43,336 nucleotides of DNA from Levilinea sp. (GTDB lineage: Bacteria > Chloroflexota > Anaerolineae > Anaerolineales > Anaerolineaceae): contig JARKPO010000094.1 of the NCBI GenBank assembly GCA_029975215.1, positions 1-43,336 on the forward strand, written 5' to 3'. The translations under genes and the position numbers were made by a program. The notes beneath the pieces are model-generated. The model was not told the DNA's origin. It made no database searches and was given only the letters and a program-made list of their open reading frames with translations. This document shows, one piece after another, positions 9,261 through 17,388 of the stretch; the first letter of the stretch is position 1; each line of letters begins with the position of its first letter.

Positions 9261-10067
9261 TCATCGCAGAGGGAGTTTCCGCCCGATATATAAGAGATGC
9301 TCGGCGGAAGGGAGCAGGGTGGGGTCGCGGGCGATGCGCTCGTTGAGGTCGGCCCAGGCCTCAAAGGCCTCGCCTTCCAGGGCGTTGATGTGGGTTTCCA
9401 GGCGCGAAATCGCCCCTTCGCAGCCCACCAGCTCCTCCGTGTGTAGGCCGCAGCTTTCCATCAGGGGGATAATTTCATCTGGATGGCAGAAATAGGCATC
9501 GGTAAAACCCGCCCCCTGGTCTTCATTGACGCCGGTGGTCATCAGACGCTCCACTTCGTCCGGCTTCTCAATGGGCCACAGCGGGTCTTCGCTGGCAGCC
9601 CAGCGCACCACCGCCAGACGGTTGATAAAGGCAGCGGCCACCACCCCGCCGGGCTTTAAAATACGCAGGCTTTCGTGCACTGCACTGCGGCGCTGATCCT
9701 CCGTCACCAGGTGATACAGCGGACCTAAGAGCAAAACCGCGTCAAAACTTTGGTCGGCAAACTGCGACAGGTCCAGGGCATTGCCGCAGATCACCTCGGC
9801 TAGCGTCACCCCGGCTTCAGCGGCTTTTTCCTGGGCAAAGGCCAGATTGCCGGTTGAAAGGTCGAGCAAGGTCACCGTGTATCCTTGTTGGGTGAGGGGG
9901 ATGGCGTAGCGCCCGGGGCCGCCGCCGATATCGGCGATGCGCGCCGGGGCGGGGGGCAGATGGCGGGCCAGCGCGCGCAGCGTCAGGGCATATTCGGTGC
10001 GGTGGCGTTCTAAACGCTGCCATTCGCGCAGGGTGTTGTTGTCGTAATAGCGTTCTACTCTTTTCAT
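9261..10067 (-). CDS. Class I SAM-dependent methyltransferase
   Basis: 268 residues with a Rossmann methyltransferase core: motif I ADIGGGPGRYAIPL (about residues 43-56), acidic motif II in TLLDLS, motif IV FDAVLLLGPLYHL and post-motif LKPGG. The C-terminal half ends in LLYIGRK, as in small-molecule methyltransferases of the UbiE/ubiquinone-like superfamily, so the substrate cannot be named. ATG 10067 has AGGAAG just upstream. It lies 37 bases downstream of the GGDEF gene on the same strand and could be the last gene of that transcript. Confidence 0.85.
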   Translation of the reverse strand: MKRVERYYDNNTLREWQRLERHRTEYALTLRALARHLPPAPARIADIGGGPGRYAIPLTQQGYTVTLLDLSTGNLAFAQEKAAEAGVTLAEVICGNALDLSQFADQSFDAVLLLGPLYHLVTEDQRRSAVHESLRILKPGGVVAAAFINRLAVVRWAASEDPLWPIEKPDEVERLMTTGVNEDQGAGFTDAYFCHPDEIIPLMESCGLHTEELVGCEGAISRLETHINALEGEAFEAWADLNERIARDPTLLPSAEHLLYIGRKLPLR

Positions 10068-10104
10068 ACAGCTTCCTGGTCAACGGCGCGGTGCAGCCCC
10101 CTGG

Positions 10105-11667
10105 CTAGCGATTGGATGGTTTGCGGCGGCTCTTGTGGTGGTAGAGACGCTGATCGGCGATTTTCAAAAGTCTTTCGGCGGATTTGCCGTCTTCGGGGAA
10201 CAGGCTCATGCCGATGCTGACGGTGATGGGTTGGCAGACCGTTTCTTGAAAACAGAAAATTTCCTGTTCAAAGAAATGGAAAATACGTTGGCGCACCGAC
10301 TCGGCAATTTGCTTGTGGGTTTCGGGCAAGATGACGACCAGCTCATCCCCACCGTAGCGGGCGATGAAATCGGTGTCGCGCACCAGGGTGGACAGCTTCT
10401 GGCTGAACCAGATGAGGGCCTGGTCACCTACGGGATGACCGTAGGTGTCGTTGATCTGCTTAAAGCCGTCCAGATCCAGAATTAGCAAGGCAAAATGGTG
10501 GCGATAGCGGGCAGAACGGCGCATTTCATCTTCCAACTCGCGATTCATGGCACGCCGGTTGGGCAGGCCGGTGAGGGCGTCGGTGAAGGCCTTTTGCTGG
10601 ATGATGGCATGCAGACGAGCGTTTTCAATGGCGACAGCCGCCTGATCGGCCAGCAGGCGCAGCGGGCGAATGGACTCGGCGGGATATTGGCCGGGTTCCA
10701 GCGCCGCCAGGTTCATGACCCCAACCACGCGATCGTGCACCACCAGCGGCAAACCGACGATGCTGCCTTGCCAGCCTAGCCCCGATGACTGGTAGAGGGG
10801 ATGCGTCTGTAAATCGTCTACCAGGATCATTTTTCCTGTGCGGGCCACTGTGGCGGTTAACCCCTGGGGGCGCGGCATGGAAAATGGCACATCTTTGCGC
10901 CCATCTTTCCACAACGAGGCCCCAAATTCCAATCCACCGTCTTGATAGAGGAAGATGTGGGCGTCGTGGGTTGAAGGAGACAGGCGAAAAACTCCCTCCA
11001 GAACGGCGTCCAGCACCTGTTTTAGTTCCAGGCTGGCAGTGAGCTGTAAACTGGACTGCAGAATGGTCTCCAGTTCGTGGTTGCGCTGTTCCAGGCTCGT
11101 CAAAAGCTGGGCGGTTTGGATGGCGGACACAGCCTGGGTGATGAGCAGCACCGCCGCCTGGGTATCCTCGGTTGAAAAGCACGCCTCGCCCACCCGCCGG
11201 GTGATGGCCAGCAGCTGGTTGGAGGGGTTTTCTTGAGTGAAAATAGGGATGAGCAGCAGATCGCCGATGCCGCTGAGGCGGAGGGACTCTGCGGTTTGTG
11301 GGTCGTTGATTTGCCAGGGGGTGCGCACGGACAGGATGGCGGGCAGGCTGAGGCTGGGTAAGAAGGCCAGCAGCCCCTGAAGCATCCCTTCGTCCATCGA
11401 ATATCCCGGCTCAACCCTGAGTTGGGGATGGGCAGCGTCGCGGCCTGCGTGGACCAGGACGTAGCTGATACGGGGGATGAGCTCTCGAAAGGCAGCAAGC
11501 AGCTCCTGAAGGGTGGCCTGGGGGGTGGTGCAGGCGCTGATGCGCGTTAAAGCCGCCGCTAATTCCGCAATGCGGCTGGGAGCAGGATCATAATTATCAC
11601 CGTTGCTTGAGCCAGGTTCCACAGGACAGACAGCTTTCAGAGTGGGGTCTGATTTGCATTGTACCAA
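10105..11667 (-). CDS. GAF-GAF-GGDEF diguanylate cyclase
   Basis: A cytoplasmic sensor-cyclase of about 520 residues. Two GAF-like domains (about 30-185 and 205-350), joined by a coiled helix, precede a GGDEF domain (about 360-515). The active site reads RYGGDELVV (GGDEL at 439-443), and RDTD at 430-433, five residues ahead, fits the c-di-GMP inhibitory I-site RxxD. DALTGLPNRR and LDLDGFKQINDTYGH are the other family motifs, so cyclase activity is expected. No EAL or HD-GYP domain is present. The start is uncertain: the frame opens with TTG 11667 with no clear Shine-Dalgarno and no nearby in-frame ATG. It follows the RsmF-like gene by 23 bases, so it may be the last member of that operon. Confidence 0.9.
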   Translation of the reverse strand: MVQCKSDPTLKAVCPVEPGSSNGDNYDPAPSRIAELAAALTRISACTTPQATLQELLAAFRELIPRISYVLVHAGRDAAHPQLRVEPGYSMDEGMLQGLLAFLPSLSLPAILSVRTPWQINDPQTAESLRLSGIGDLLLIPIFTQENPSNQLLAITRRVGEACFSTEDTQAAVLLITQAVSAIQTAQLLTSLEQRNHELETILQSSLQLTASLELKQVLDAVLEGVFRLSPSTHDAHIFLYQDGGLEFGASLWKDGRKDVPFSMPRPQGLTATVARTGKMILVDDLQTHPLYQSSGLGWQGSIVGLPLVVHDRVVGVMNLAALEPGQYPAESIRPLRLLADQAAVAIENARLHAIIQQKAFTDALTGLPNRRAMNRELEDEMRRSARYRHHFALLILDLDGFKQINDTYGHPVGDQALIWFSQKLSTLVRDTDFIARYGGDELVVILPETHKQIAESVRQRIFHFFEQEIFCFQETVCQPITVSIGMSLFPEDGKSAERLLKIADQRLYHHKSRRKPSNR

Positions 11668-11690
11668 AAAAGGCAGTGGGTGGGGAGAAC

Positions 11691-13187
11691 TCAGCCCGCC
11701 AGCCGCCGGGGGCGCAGGTTGCGCAGGCGGCCGGTGACGGCCTTGCCCAGGCCCAAAAAACGGCCTTGTTCATCCACCACCACGGCAGCTTCGCCGTGGG
11801 CGAAGCGTTGGGGGGTACCGGGCAGGTCTTCGCCGCGCAGCCAGGCCGCGCTTTGGGCGGGGTCGAGAATTTCGCGCCCGCCGGTGTGCTGGTCAAAAAA
11901 GCGGCTGACCCAATCATGCCCGGGCTGGAAACCGTCGGGGGTATCCGTCCCCAGCGGCAGTCCGATGGATTCGTGGGGCAGATCGCCAAAGCGCGAGAGG
12001 AAAGCGCGCGGCACAGCCCACACCTGCGGACCTTTCTGCCACAATTCCAGGTTGCAGCTTTGCAGCACCGTTTCCAGCGGAAAGCCGTAGCGTTCCCCCT
12101 GATGCAGCGCCAGATCGCGCACGCGCGCAGCCGGCAGAGGGGTCATGCCTGAGCGGGTGAGAGAGCGGGCGGGGGGGCCGCCTTCGGGGACGGGCACAGG
12201 GGCGCGTTTTTGAATGAGGGCGCTGAAGAAGCCGCTGGTGCCAAAGCGGTGCGGCCACAGGCGGGCGGCGCGCTGCACTGCGGGGTCAAAGCCGCGTTGG
12301 CCGTCACTGCTCAGGCCAGGGGCCGGGGCGGGCAGGCGGCGGCTGAGGTCCACAATTTCCACCGCGCCGGGGAAATGCCGCAGCAGTTCATCCAGCACAC
12401 CCTCATCCTCTTCGGGGGAAAGGGTACAGGTGGCGTAAACCACCTCGCCGCCGGTTTTGAGGGCCTGAAAGGCGCTGATGAGCAGATTGCGTTGGCGCAC
12501 CGACAGGCTGTCGCGTTCGCGCGGCGAAATGGCGCGCATGGGGTGCGATTCGGTGGAGCGCAGGTTCTGCATGCTGCACGGGGCATCCAGCAGCACGCGG
12601 TCAAACGTTTCGGGGAACCAGGCCCCAAAGCGTTCCCCGGCAAAACAGGTGACGGCGTGGTTCACCGAGCCCCAGGTGTGCAGCACCAGGCGCAGAGCAT
12701 TGATGCGGCTTTGGCTGGAATCGTTGGCCAACACCAGACCCTGATCGCCGGAGCGGCTGATGAGGTGGGTGGTTTTGCCGCCGGGGGAGGCGGCCAGATC
12801 TAAAGTGAGCGGGGGTTCGCCGCTGTGCGGGGTGAACAGCTCCACCGGCAGCATGGAGGCGGCGTCTTGAATGTAATAATGCCCCAACTGGTGTTCAAGG
12901 GTCTGGCTGATAGGTCGGGCAGCCTGATGCACCCACCAACCCGTGGGGCAGTAAGGCACGGGGCTGGTTTCCCAGCCGTAGGCTGCCGCCCATGCGCCCA
13001 GGGCCTGGGCGGGGTCAGCCACTTTGAGGGGGTTGACGCGCAAAGCTGGGGATACCGGGCGCTGCAGCTCGGCCAGCAGCAGCGGAAGTTCCTCGGCGCT
13101 CACCAGCGGCAGAAAGCGCTGGAGGGCGTCGTTTTGGGCATCAGCAGGGCTGGGGCGGGGCGACCCGCGGCGTTTACGAGCGCTCAT
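11691..13187 (-). CDS. RsmF/NOL1-NOP2-Sun family rRNA (cytosine-C5) methyltransferase
   Basis: 498 residues. The N-terminal NSUN-type region is followed by the SAM pocket LDLAASPGGKTTHL, the motif IV cysteine in LLDAPCS (C204) and the motif VI nucleophile in ATCTLSPEED (C254), so both catalytic cysteines are present. The C-terminal 170 residues match the extra RNA-binding part of RsmF, which in E. coli makes m5C1407 in 16S rRNA helix 44. I infer the same or a nearby target. ATG 13187 overlaps the TGA of the preceding methyltransferase (ATGA), indicating translational coupling. The frame continues upstream to 13367, but without family similarity. Confidence 0.9.
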   Translation of the reverse strand: MSARKRRGSPRPSPADAQNDALQRFLPLVSAEELPLLLAELQRPVSPALRVNPLKVADPAQALGAWAAAYGWETSPVPYCPTGWWVHQAARPISQTLEHQLGHYYIQDAASMLPVELFTPHSGEPPLTLDLAASPGGKTTHLISRSGDQGLVLANDSSQSRINALRLVLHTWGSVNHAVTCFAGERFGAWFPETFDRVLLDAPCSMQNLRSTESHPMRAISPRERDSLSVRQRNLLISAFQALKTGGEVVYATCTLSPEEDEGVLDELLRHFPGAVEIVDLSRRLPAPAPGLSSDGQRGFDPAVQRAARLWPHRFGTSGFFSALIQKRAPVPVPEGGPPARSLTRSGMTPLPAARVRDLALHQGERYGFPLETVLQSCNLELWQKGPQVWAVPRAFLSRFGDLPHESIGLPLGTDTPDGFQPGHDWVSRFFDQHTGGREILDPAQSAAWLRGEDLPGTPQRFAHGEAAVVVDEQGRFLGLGKAVTGRLRNLRPRRLAG

Positions 13188-14023
13188 GGTTGTGTGTGAA
13201 TGCAGAAGAAGATTTCTGGGCCAATTTGCACTTCCTGAACCGTCCAGGGGAGTTCCCCTATTGTACTGTAAACCAGACGGCGCTGCTGTTCGGCCAGGTC
13301 GTGCCGTCCGGTAAGGCTGCTGGCGGGCAGAGAGACCACCAGCCAACGGGTGCGCAGGGCCGTCCACATGCGCCGGTTGCAGCCGCGTTCGCGCTGTTCA
13401 AAGCGGTGGGCTTCTTTGAGGAAGAAGGTCACATCCGCTGGCTGATTGGGCGGTTGGAGGAGGATGTCGCGCAGCTCAGCCAGGGGTGGGCGGCCGCTGA
13501 GGCGCAGAAAATGGTTCAGCAGGGCCACGCGCGGCTGGTGAATGTCGTAGGCGTGGTAGTGGACCTCGGCGGGCAGGCCCATCCACGGCAGGCCCAGGGG
13601 GTGCAGGGCACAGGCCAGATCCAGGATCACCTGCGGCCGACCGGTGACAGCCCACAGTTGGGGGTATAGGTCTTCCAGATGGGGGAGGCGTTCGCGGGTG
13701 GAGGCATGGGTGCTCATCAGCTCCCAGCACACCTGCCGCACGGCTTGCGGGTCGGGCTGGCTAAAGGCGGCTTGCAAGGCGGCCTGGGCGGCGGGGTAGT
13801 CGGGGTCGCCCAGATAGGGGGCCATGAGGTTGTGCAGCTTGTGCCTGGCGTTTTTGAGCGCTTCTTTGGGGCTGGCGCCGGCGGCGCGCTCTTTTTCCAG
13901 CAGGTCGCGCACGGTTTCAGGGGGGATGCCGAGCTGGCGGTATTTGCGCGAGGACAGAATCTGCTCGATTTCAGCCTCAATGGTGGGGGTGCGGGGGCCA
14001 GGCACGGCGGCAGACTTTCTCAA
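13184..14023 (-). CDS. Arm/Rmt-like 16S rRNA methyltransferase, divergent copy
   Basis: Up to 279 residues, alignable by eye over its length with ArmA and the Rmt enzymes (16S rRNA m7G1405). Visible matches are the N-terminal helical RNA-binding domain with KNARHKLHNLMAPYL (58-71), STHASTRERL (104-113), the SAM-binding strand LDLACALHPLG (134-144), YHAYDIH (156-162) and SLPASSLTGR (231-240). It is more diverged than its neighbour: the SAM motif GCGxNPL reads ACALHPL, and the GKGMxENY region after SLTGR is replaced. The frame starts with TTG 14023, overlapping the upstream TGA (TTGA). A GTG at 14002 with GAGAAAG nine bases ahead is an alternative. Function could be altered target recognition or a non-catalytic partner. 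Confidence 0.8.
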   Translation of the reverse strand: MRKSAAVPGPRTPTIEAEIEQILSSRKYRQLGIPPETVRDLLEKERAAGASPKEALKNARHKLHNLMAPYLGDPDYPAAQAALQAAFSQPDPQAVRQVCWELMSTHASTRERLPHLEDLYPQLWAVTGRPQVILDLACALHPLGLPWMGLPAEVHYHAYDIHQPRVALLNHFLRLSGRPPLAELRDILLQPPNQPADVTFFLKEAHRFEQRERGCNRRMWTALRTRWLVVSLPASSLTGRHDLAEQQRRLVYSTIGELPWTVQEVQIGPEIFFCIHTQP

Positions 14024-14829
14024 CGGCTCAGACGGTAGACCACTTCGGTGGAGAATTCAAAGCGCCGCACCTGCCACTTTTGACCGGCGATGAGGGTCTC
14101 AAAGCGAACACTGTAGTTTTCGCGCATGCCCTTGCCGCGGCCTCCCAGGCTTTGGGCTGGAAAGGAGACGATGATGTGTTCGGCGTTCAGATTTTGCAGC
14201 AGCCTGAGGCTGATATCGCGGTCCAATTGTTCCAGGCAGGGCAAGGTTTTGAGCAAAAAAACCGTCTGCACGGGGGCGGCAGGCGGGCCGTCCACCAGAT
14301 CGCACAGGTTGGCTTCCCCGGCCAGATCAATATGGGCGAAAAAGGCGTTGAGAAAATCCGCCAGCCCGGTGTAAATGTCGCAGGCGGTGTAGCGCGCATC
14401 CTCCGCCAGCGGCATCCAGGCGGCGGCCAGGGGGTTCAGCCCGCAGGCCAGGTCGCACACGGAATGCAGCGGGCCGATGCCCTCCAGTACGGTGGTGAAA
14501 AAGGTATCCAGGAGGGGCAGGCGTTCGCGGGTGGAGATGTGGCTGGCCATGACGCGGCGGCAGAAGCTGCGCAGGGCCTCGTCCTGGCGGTCGTGGGACA
14601 GTTCGTCCATTTCTAATGACCAGCGGGGAAAATCCAGCCCGTCCTCCTGATACGCGCCGCCCACCTGATGGAGCTTGCTGCGCACGGCCTTGACCGTGTC
14701 CTTAAACCCGCGGCCTTTTGCCAGTTCCTGGGCTGAAACCCGCTGCACCAGCCCCGGGTGCAGCCCGCGGTAGCGTGCGCCTTCGGTGACGGCGGTGATG
14801 AGGGTTTCCAGATCAAATTTGCGGCTCAT
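14020..14829 (-). CDS. Arm/Rmt-like 16S rRNA (m7G1405-type) methyltransferase
   Basis: 269 residues with the strongest resemblance in the window to ArmA/RmtB, enzymes that methylate N7 of G1405 in the decoding centre and block 4,6-disubstituted deoxystreptamine aminoglycosides. Family marks in order: KAVRSKLHQVGGAY (47-60, N-terminal RNA-binding helices), SHISTRERLPLLD (96-108), SAM strand CDLACGLNPLA (125-135), CDIYTG (150-155), TVFLLKTLP (189-197) and SFPAQSLGGRGKGMRENY (222-239), where ArmA has SFPIKSLSGKEKGMEENY. Its length matches the 250-280 of the family. ATG 14829 overlaps the TGA of tgt (ATGA); upstream in-frame sequence lies inside tgt. Activity as a resistance or housekeeping enzyme is inference. 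Confidence 0.88.
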   Translation of the reverse strand: MSRKFDLETLITAVTEGARYRGLHPGLVQRVSAQELAKGRGFKDTVKAVRSKLHQVGGAYQEDGLDFPRWSLEMDELSHDRQDEALRSFCRRVMASHISTRERLPLLDTFFTTVLEGIGPLHSVCDLACGLNPLAAAWMPLAEDARYTACDIYTGLADFLNAFFAHIDLAGEANLCDLVDGPPAAPVQTVFLLKTLPCLEQLDRDISLRLLQNLNAEHIIVSFPAQSLGGRGKGMRENYSVRFETLIAGQKWQVRRFEFSTEVVYRLSR

Positions 14830-15923
14830 GCGGTTTGGAAGGGGGCCAAGCGGGCGGTCAGGCGGGTCATGAAGCGCAGGTTGTGCAGGGTGGCCAGGCG
14901 GAAAAACAGGCTGTCGTTCATTTTGAAGAGGTGGTGCAGGTAGCCGCGCGAATAGCGGCGGCAGCACAGACAATCGCAGCCGTTTTCCAGGGGCAGATCG
15001 GCTTTGACGTGGCGTTCATCGTTGATGTAGAGATACTGCAGCCAGTCGCCGTTGAGCGGGCCTTCGGCGGCAAAGGTGTACAGACGCCCGTGGCGGGCGT
15101 CGCGAGTGGGCATGGCGGAGTCGAAGATCTGATAGCCCAGGTGGTAGCAGGCCTGCACGTTGTAGGGGTGGCCCACCCCCAGGGCGTGCATGGGAAATTC
15201 GGCGGGGATCAGCTCGCGGGTGATGCCGAGGATGTCGGCCAGCAGGTTTCCGGCGCCGTCCAGCGGCCAGCCCCCATAACCGTAGCCGTCAAAGCCGATT
15301 TCCAAAAGCTGTTCAGCACACTGTCGGCGCAGGTCGGGGAAGCCGCCGCCTTGCACTACGGCGAAGAGGCGCGGGCGCTGCTCTGGTCCCCATTTCTTTT
15401 GGGCGGCCAGGCGGTCAAATTCGCGTCGGGCGCGTTTGGCCCAGGCCACGGTGCGCTGCACGGAGAGGCGCTGCTCCTCCTCGGAAGAATCCACATGGGT
15501 GCAGTCGTCCAGGCAGATGACCACATCTGTATCGTAAGCCAGCTGCAGCTGGACGGATTTTTCGGGGGTGAGCTGAAATTTACGGGCTGCGCCTTCCGGT
15601 TGGAAGGTGAGGCCGCGCTCGGTGAGCTGTCCAAAGCGCGGGTTTTGGCGGATGAGGGAATAGGCCTGAAACCCGCCCGAATCGGTGACGATGGGGCGCG
15701 GCCAGCCGCTCATGGCATGCAGCCCGCCCAGGGATTGAACCGTGCTGGAGCCGGGGCGCTGCATCAGGTGGAAGGAATTCATCACCACAGCTTCCACGCC
15801 TGCCGCCAGCAGGTCTTCGGCATCTACCGCGCGCACCACCCCAAAGGTGGCGTCGGGCAGGTAGATGGGGAACCGCATTTGCCCGTGGGGTAAATTTAAG
15901 GCGGAAGGGTAGGCCGGGGTCAT
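14826..15923 (-). CDS. tgt: tRNA-guanine transglycosylase (queuine tRNA-ribosyltransferase family)
   Basis: 365 residues. Base exchange at G34 of GUN-anticodon tRNAs is the family reaction. Key sites are present: the catalytic aspartate in TDSGGFQ (D81), the nucleophile in FDSAMPTR (D268), and the zinc site CDCLCC (C316, C318, C321) with a downstream histidine (H347) in ATLHNLRF. The base-selectivity loop, GGLAVGE in preQ1-using bacterial enzymes, reads GGWPLDG, so the preferred base may differ. It is first gene of the RNA-modification operon, with a candidate promoter whose -10 box is six bases from the ATG. Confidence 0.9.
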   Translation of the reverse strand: MTPAYPSALNLPHGQMRFPIYLPDATFGVVRAVDAEDLLAAGVEAVVMNSFHLMQRPGSSTVQSLGGLHAMSGWPRPIVTDSGGFQAYSLIRQNPRFGQLTERGLTFQPEGAARKFQLTPEKSVQLQLAYDTDVVICLDDCTHVDSSEEEQRLSVQRTVAWAKRARREFDRLAAQKKWGPEQRPRLFAVVQGGGFPDLRRQCAEQLLEIGFDGYGYGGWPLDGAGNLLADILGITRELIPAEFPMHALGVGHPYNVQACYHLGYQIFDSAMPTRDARHGRLYTFAAEGPLNGDWLQYLYINDERHVKADLPLENGCDCLCCRRYSRGYLHHLFKMNDSLFFRLATLHNLRFMTRLTARLAPFQTA

Positions 15924-15929
15924 ACGCTG

Positions 15930-15958
15930 ATTATGCCTTAGGATGGCGCGCGGCGCAA
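15930..15958 (-). promoter_or_regulatory. Candidate promoter of the tgt operon, leaderless geometry
   Basis: Read on the minus strand, TTGCGC (15958-15953) and CATAAT (15935-15930) are separated by 17 bases. Only six bases lie between CATAAT and the tgt ATG, so transcription would begin at or near the start codon. The -35 match is weak (three of six). Confidence 0.4.
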
Positions 15959-15980
15959 GGCGTTTGCTTGGGGTTGGGGG

Positions 15981-17201
15981 TTAGGGGGTCTCGGCCAGGG
16001 TCACGTAGAAGAAATCGCGCTTAGAGGGGTACAGGTAGCGGCTGGTGTTAAAGTTCATCTCCGGAAAGAGCGGCTCGGTGGTCAGGTTTTCGCGCACAGC
16101 AGCGAAGAACACCCAATATTCATTGATGTCCAGCAGCATCCCCTGCCAACAGCCGACGGCCTGCATGCTGCGCGCCAGATTGGGCATATCCAGGCTGGAA
16201 CCAGCGAAGTAATACAGCACCTGCCCAGGCTGATCCAGGCACAAGCCGGAGCGCCAGGTGACGATATCGCCGTCCAGGCTGCCGCCCCAATCCGCGATGG
16301 AATTGTTGTACACCCGCTCGCTGATCTGACCCTGCTGGATCATGGGAAGTGCGTTCTGTCGCCAGGCCGTCATGGCGTAAGGGTTGCTCAGCTCGTCCCA
16401 TGCGCCAATCTCCACCTTGCCGTCGGGGTAAATGCCCACTGTGGCCAGATGGGAGCGGGCGGCAATGGAGGTGAGGTTGTTGGCCATGGCGCCAAACATG
16501 CCGTGGGTGGAAAGGAAGCCGCCGTTAAAGGTGGCCAACAGATGGCCTTCGCGCCGGTCGCGGTACGGCATGATTCCATCCAGCCCCAGGGCCTGGGTGG
16601 CGGGTTCTTCGGAGCCGAGGACGAAATGCAGGCGGGTTTGCTGCAAGTCAAAAGCCACTACCCCCACCAGGGTGTAGGGACGGTTAGGGTCCGGCTGCAG
16701 AAAGGTGCGGTAGCCCAGGATTTGTCCCTGAGGGTTAAAGAGGTACGGTTCCCAGTCCCCTTCGCCCTGAATACTTCCCAGGGGTGCCACATCCGCCAGC
16801 CAGAAGCCGCTGGGGGTGGGGCTGGGGGTGGGTGGGGCAGGGGTTGGGGTAGGCCCGGCCGTGACAACTTGAGCATCGGCCTGAGCAGCGGCTGTGGTAG
16901 GCTGGGGGGTGGGGGTGGGGCGGGCGGCGGCGCCGTTGGGGGGCGGCTCTTGCCAGGGGGCCTCGGCCTGGCGCAGACCCCAACCGTACAGGCGTTGGCG
17001 CAGGCCGTCTTGAGCTTGAAAGACCAGGGCTTCCAGGTCGGCCACGGCCTGGTTGCCGACCCATTGGCGCAGCCAGCTGGCGCCCTGGGCCATGAGCCAT
17101 TGACGCTGCTGAAGGGCGGCGCTGCACCCCGCGCACAGGCAAATGAGCAGCCCCAGCAGGCCGATCACCACGATAAGACGGGCGCGCCCTGCAGATTTCA
17201 T
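15981..17201 (-). CDS. Secreted phosphodiester-glycosidase-like lipoprotein
   Basis: 406 residues. The N-terminus has a basic start, a hydrophobic run and a weak lipobox CAGC (C26), so export and lipidation are likely. A Thr/Pro-rich linker (roughly residues 100-135) leads to a C-terminal domain with ATFNGGFLSTHGMFGAM, IYPDGKVEIGAW and LLDINEYW, resembling the phosphodiester glycosidase (NAGPA, DUF2233-type) fold, which cleaves sugar-1-phosphodiester links. The match is by motif style only, and the substrate is unknown. It diverges from the MacA-like adaptor gene across 187 bases. Its ATG overlaps the stop of a possible 11-codon leader (17198-17233). Confidence 0.65.
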   Translation of the reverse strand: MKSAGRARLIVVIGLLGLLICLCAGCSAALQQRQWLMAQGASWLRQWVGNQAVADLEALVFQAQDGLRQRLYGWGLRQAEAPWQEPPPNGAAARPTPTPQPTTAAAQADAQVVTAGPTPTPAPPTPSPTPSGFWLADVAPLGSIQGEGDWEPYLFNPQGQILGYRTFLQPDPNRPYTLVGVVAFDLQQTRLHFVLGSEEPATQALGLDGIMPYRDRREGHLLATFNGGFLSTHGMFGAMANNLTSIAARSHLATVGIYPDGKVEIGAWDELSNPYAMTAWRQNALPMIQQGQISERVYNNSIADWGGSLDGDIVTWRSGLCLDQPGQVLYYFAGSSLDMPNLARSMQAVGCWQGMLLDINEYWVFFAAVRENLTTEPLFPEMNFNTSRYLYPSKRDFFYVTLAETP

Positions 17202-17233
17202 CTTCCCTCGGCCAGCTTGCAGTGTGGTCTCAT
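17198..17233 (-). CDS. Possible 11-codon leader peptide
   Basis: On the minus strand an ATG at 17233 opens MRPHCKLAEGR, whose TGA overlaps the ATG of the following lipoprotein gene (ATGA). A perfect TATAAT (17245-17240) lies six bases before this ATG. It could be a leaderless mini-ORF that feeds ribosomes to the next gene by coupling, but an ORF this short can arise by chance. Confidence 0.3.
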   Translation of the reverse strand: MRPHCKLAEGR

Positions 17234-17239
17234 GTGTTG

Positions 17240-17245
17240 ATTATA
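17240..17245 (-). promoter_or_regulatory. Candidate -10 box for the glycosidase-like lipoprotein gene
   Basis: A perfect TATAAT read on the minus strand in the 187-base divergent intergenic region. No convincing -35 hexamer lies 16-18 bases upstream. Confidence 0.4.
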
Positions 17246-17388
17246 CGGTATCTGCTCCAGGTGGGGTGGACAGGCACGAAATCCGTCTGGAGATGGAGTG
17301 CATCCCCTTCTTCGGGCTGATGGCGTGCAGTGGGCTTTGGGGTATGCTTAGGCTGTGTGAAATTGGATTTCTTTGCGAGGATACCGTC

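Noticed and set aside
16797..16930. G/C-rich low-complexity repeat, possible regulatory G-quadruplex array
   Set aside because: Explained by the Thr/Pro-rich linker codons of the glycosidase-like lipoprotein; no independent evidence of function.
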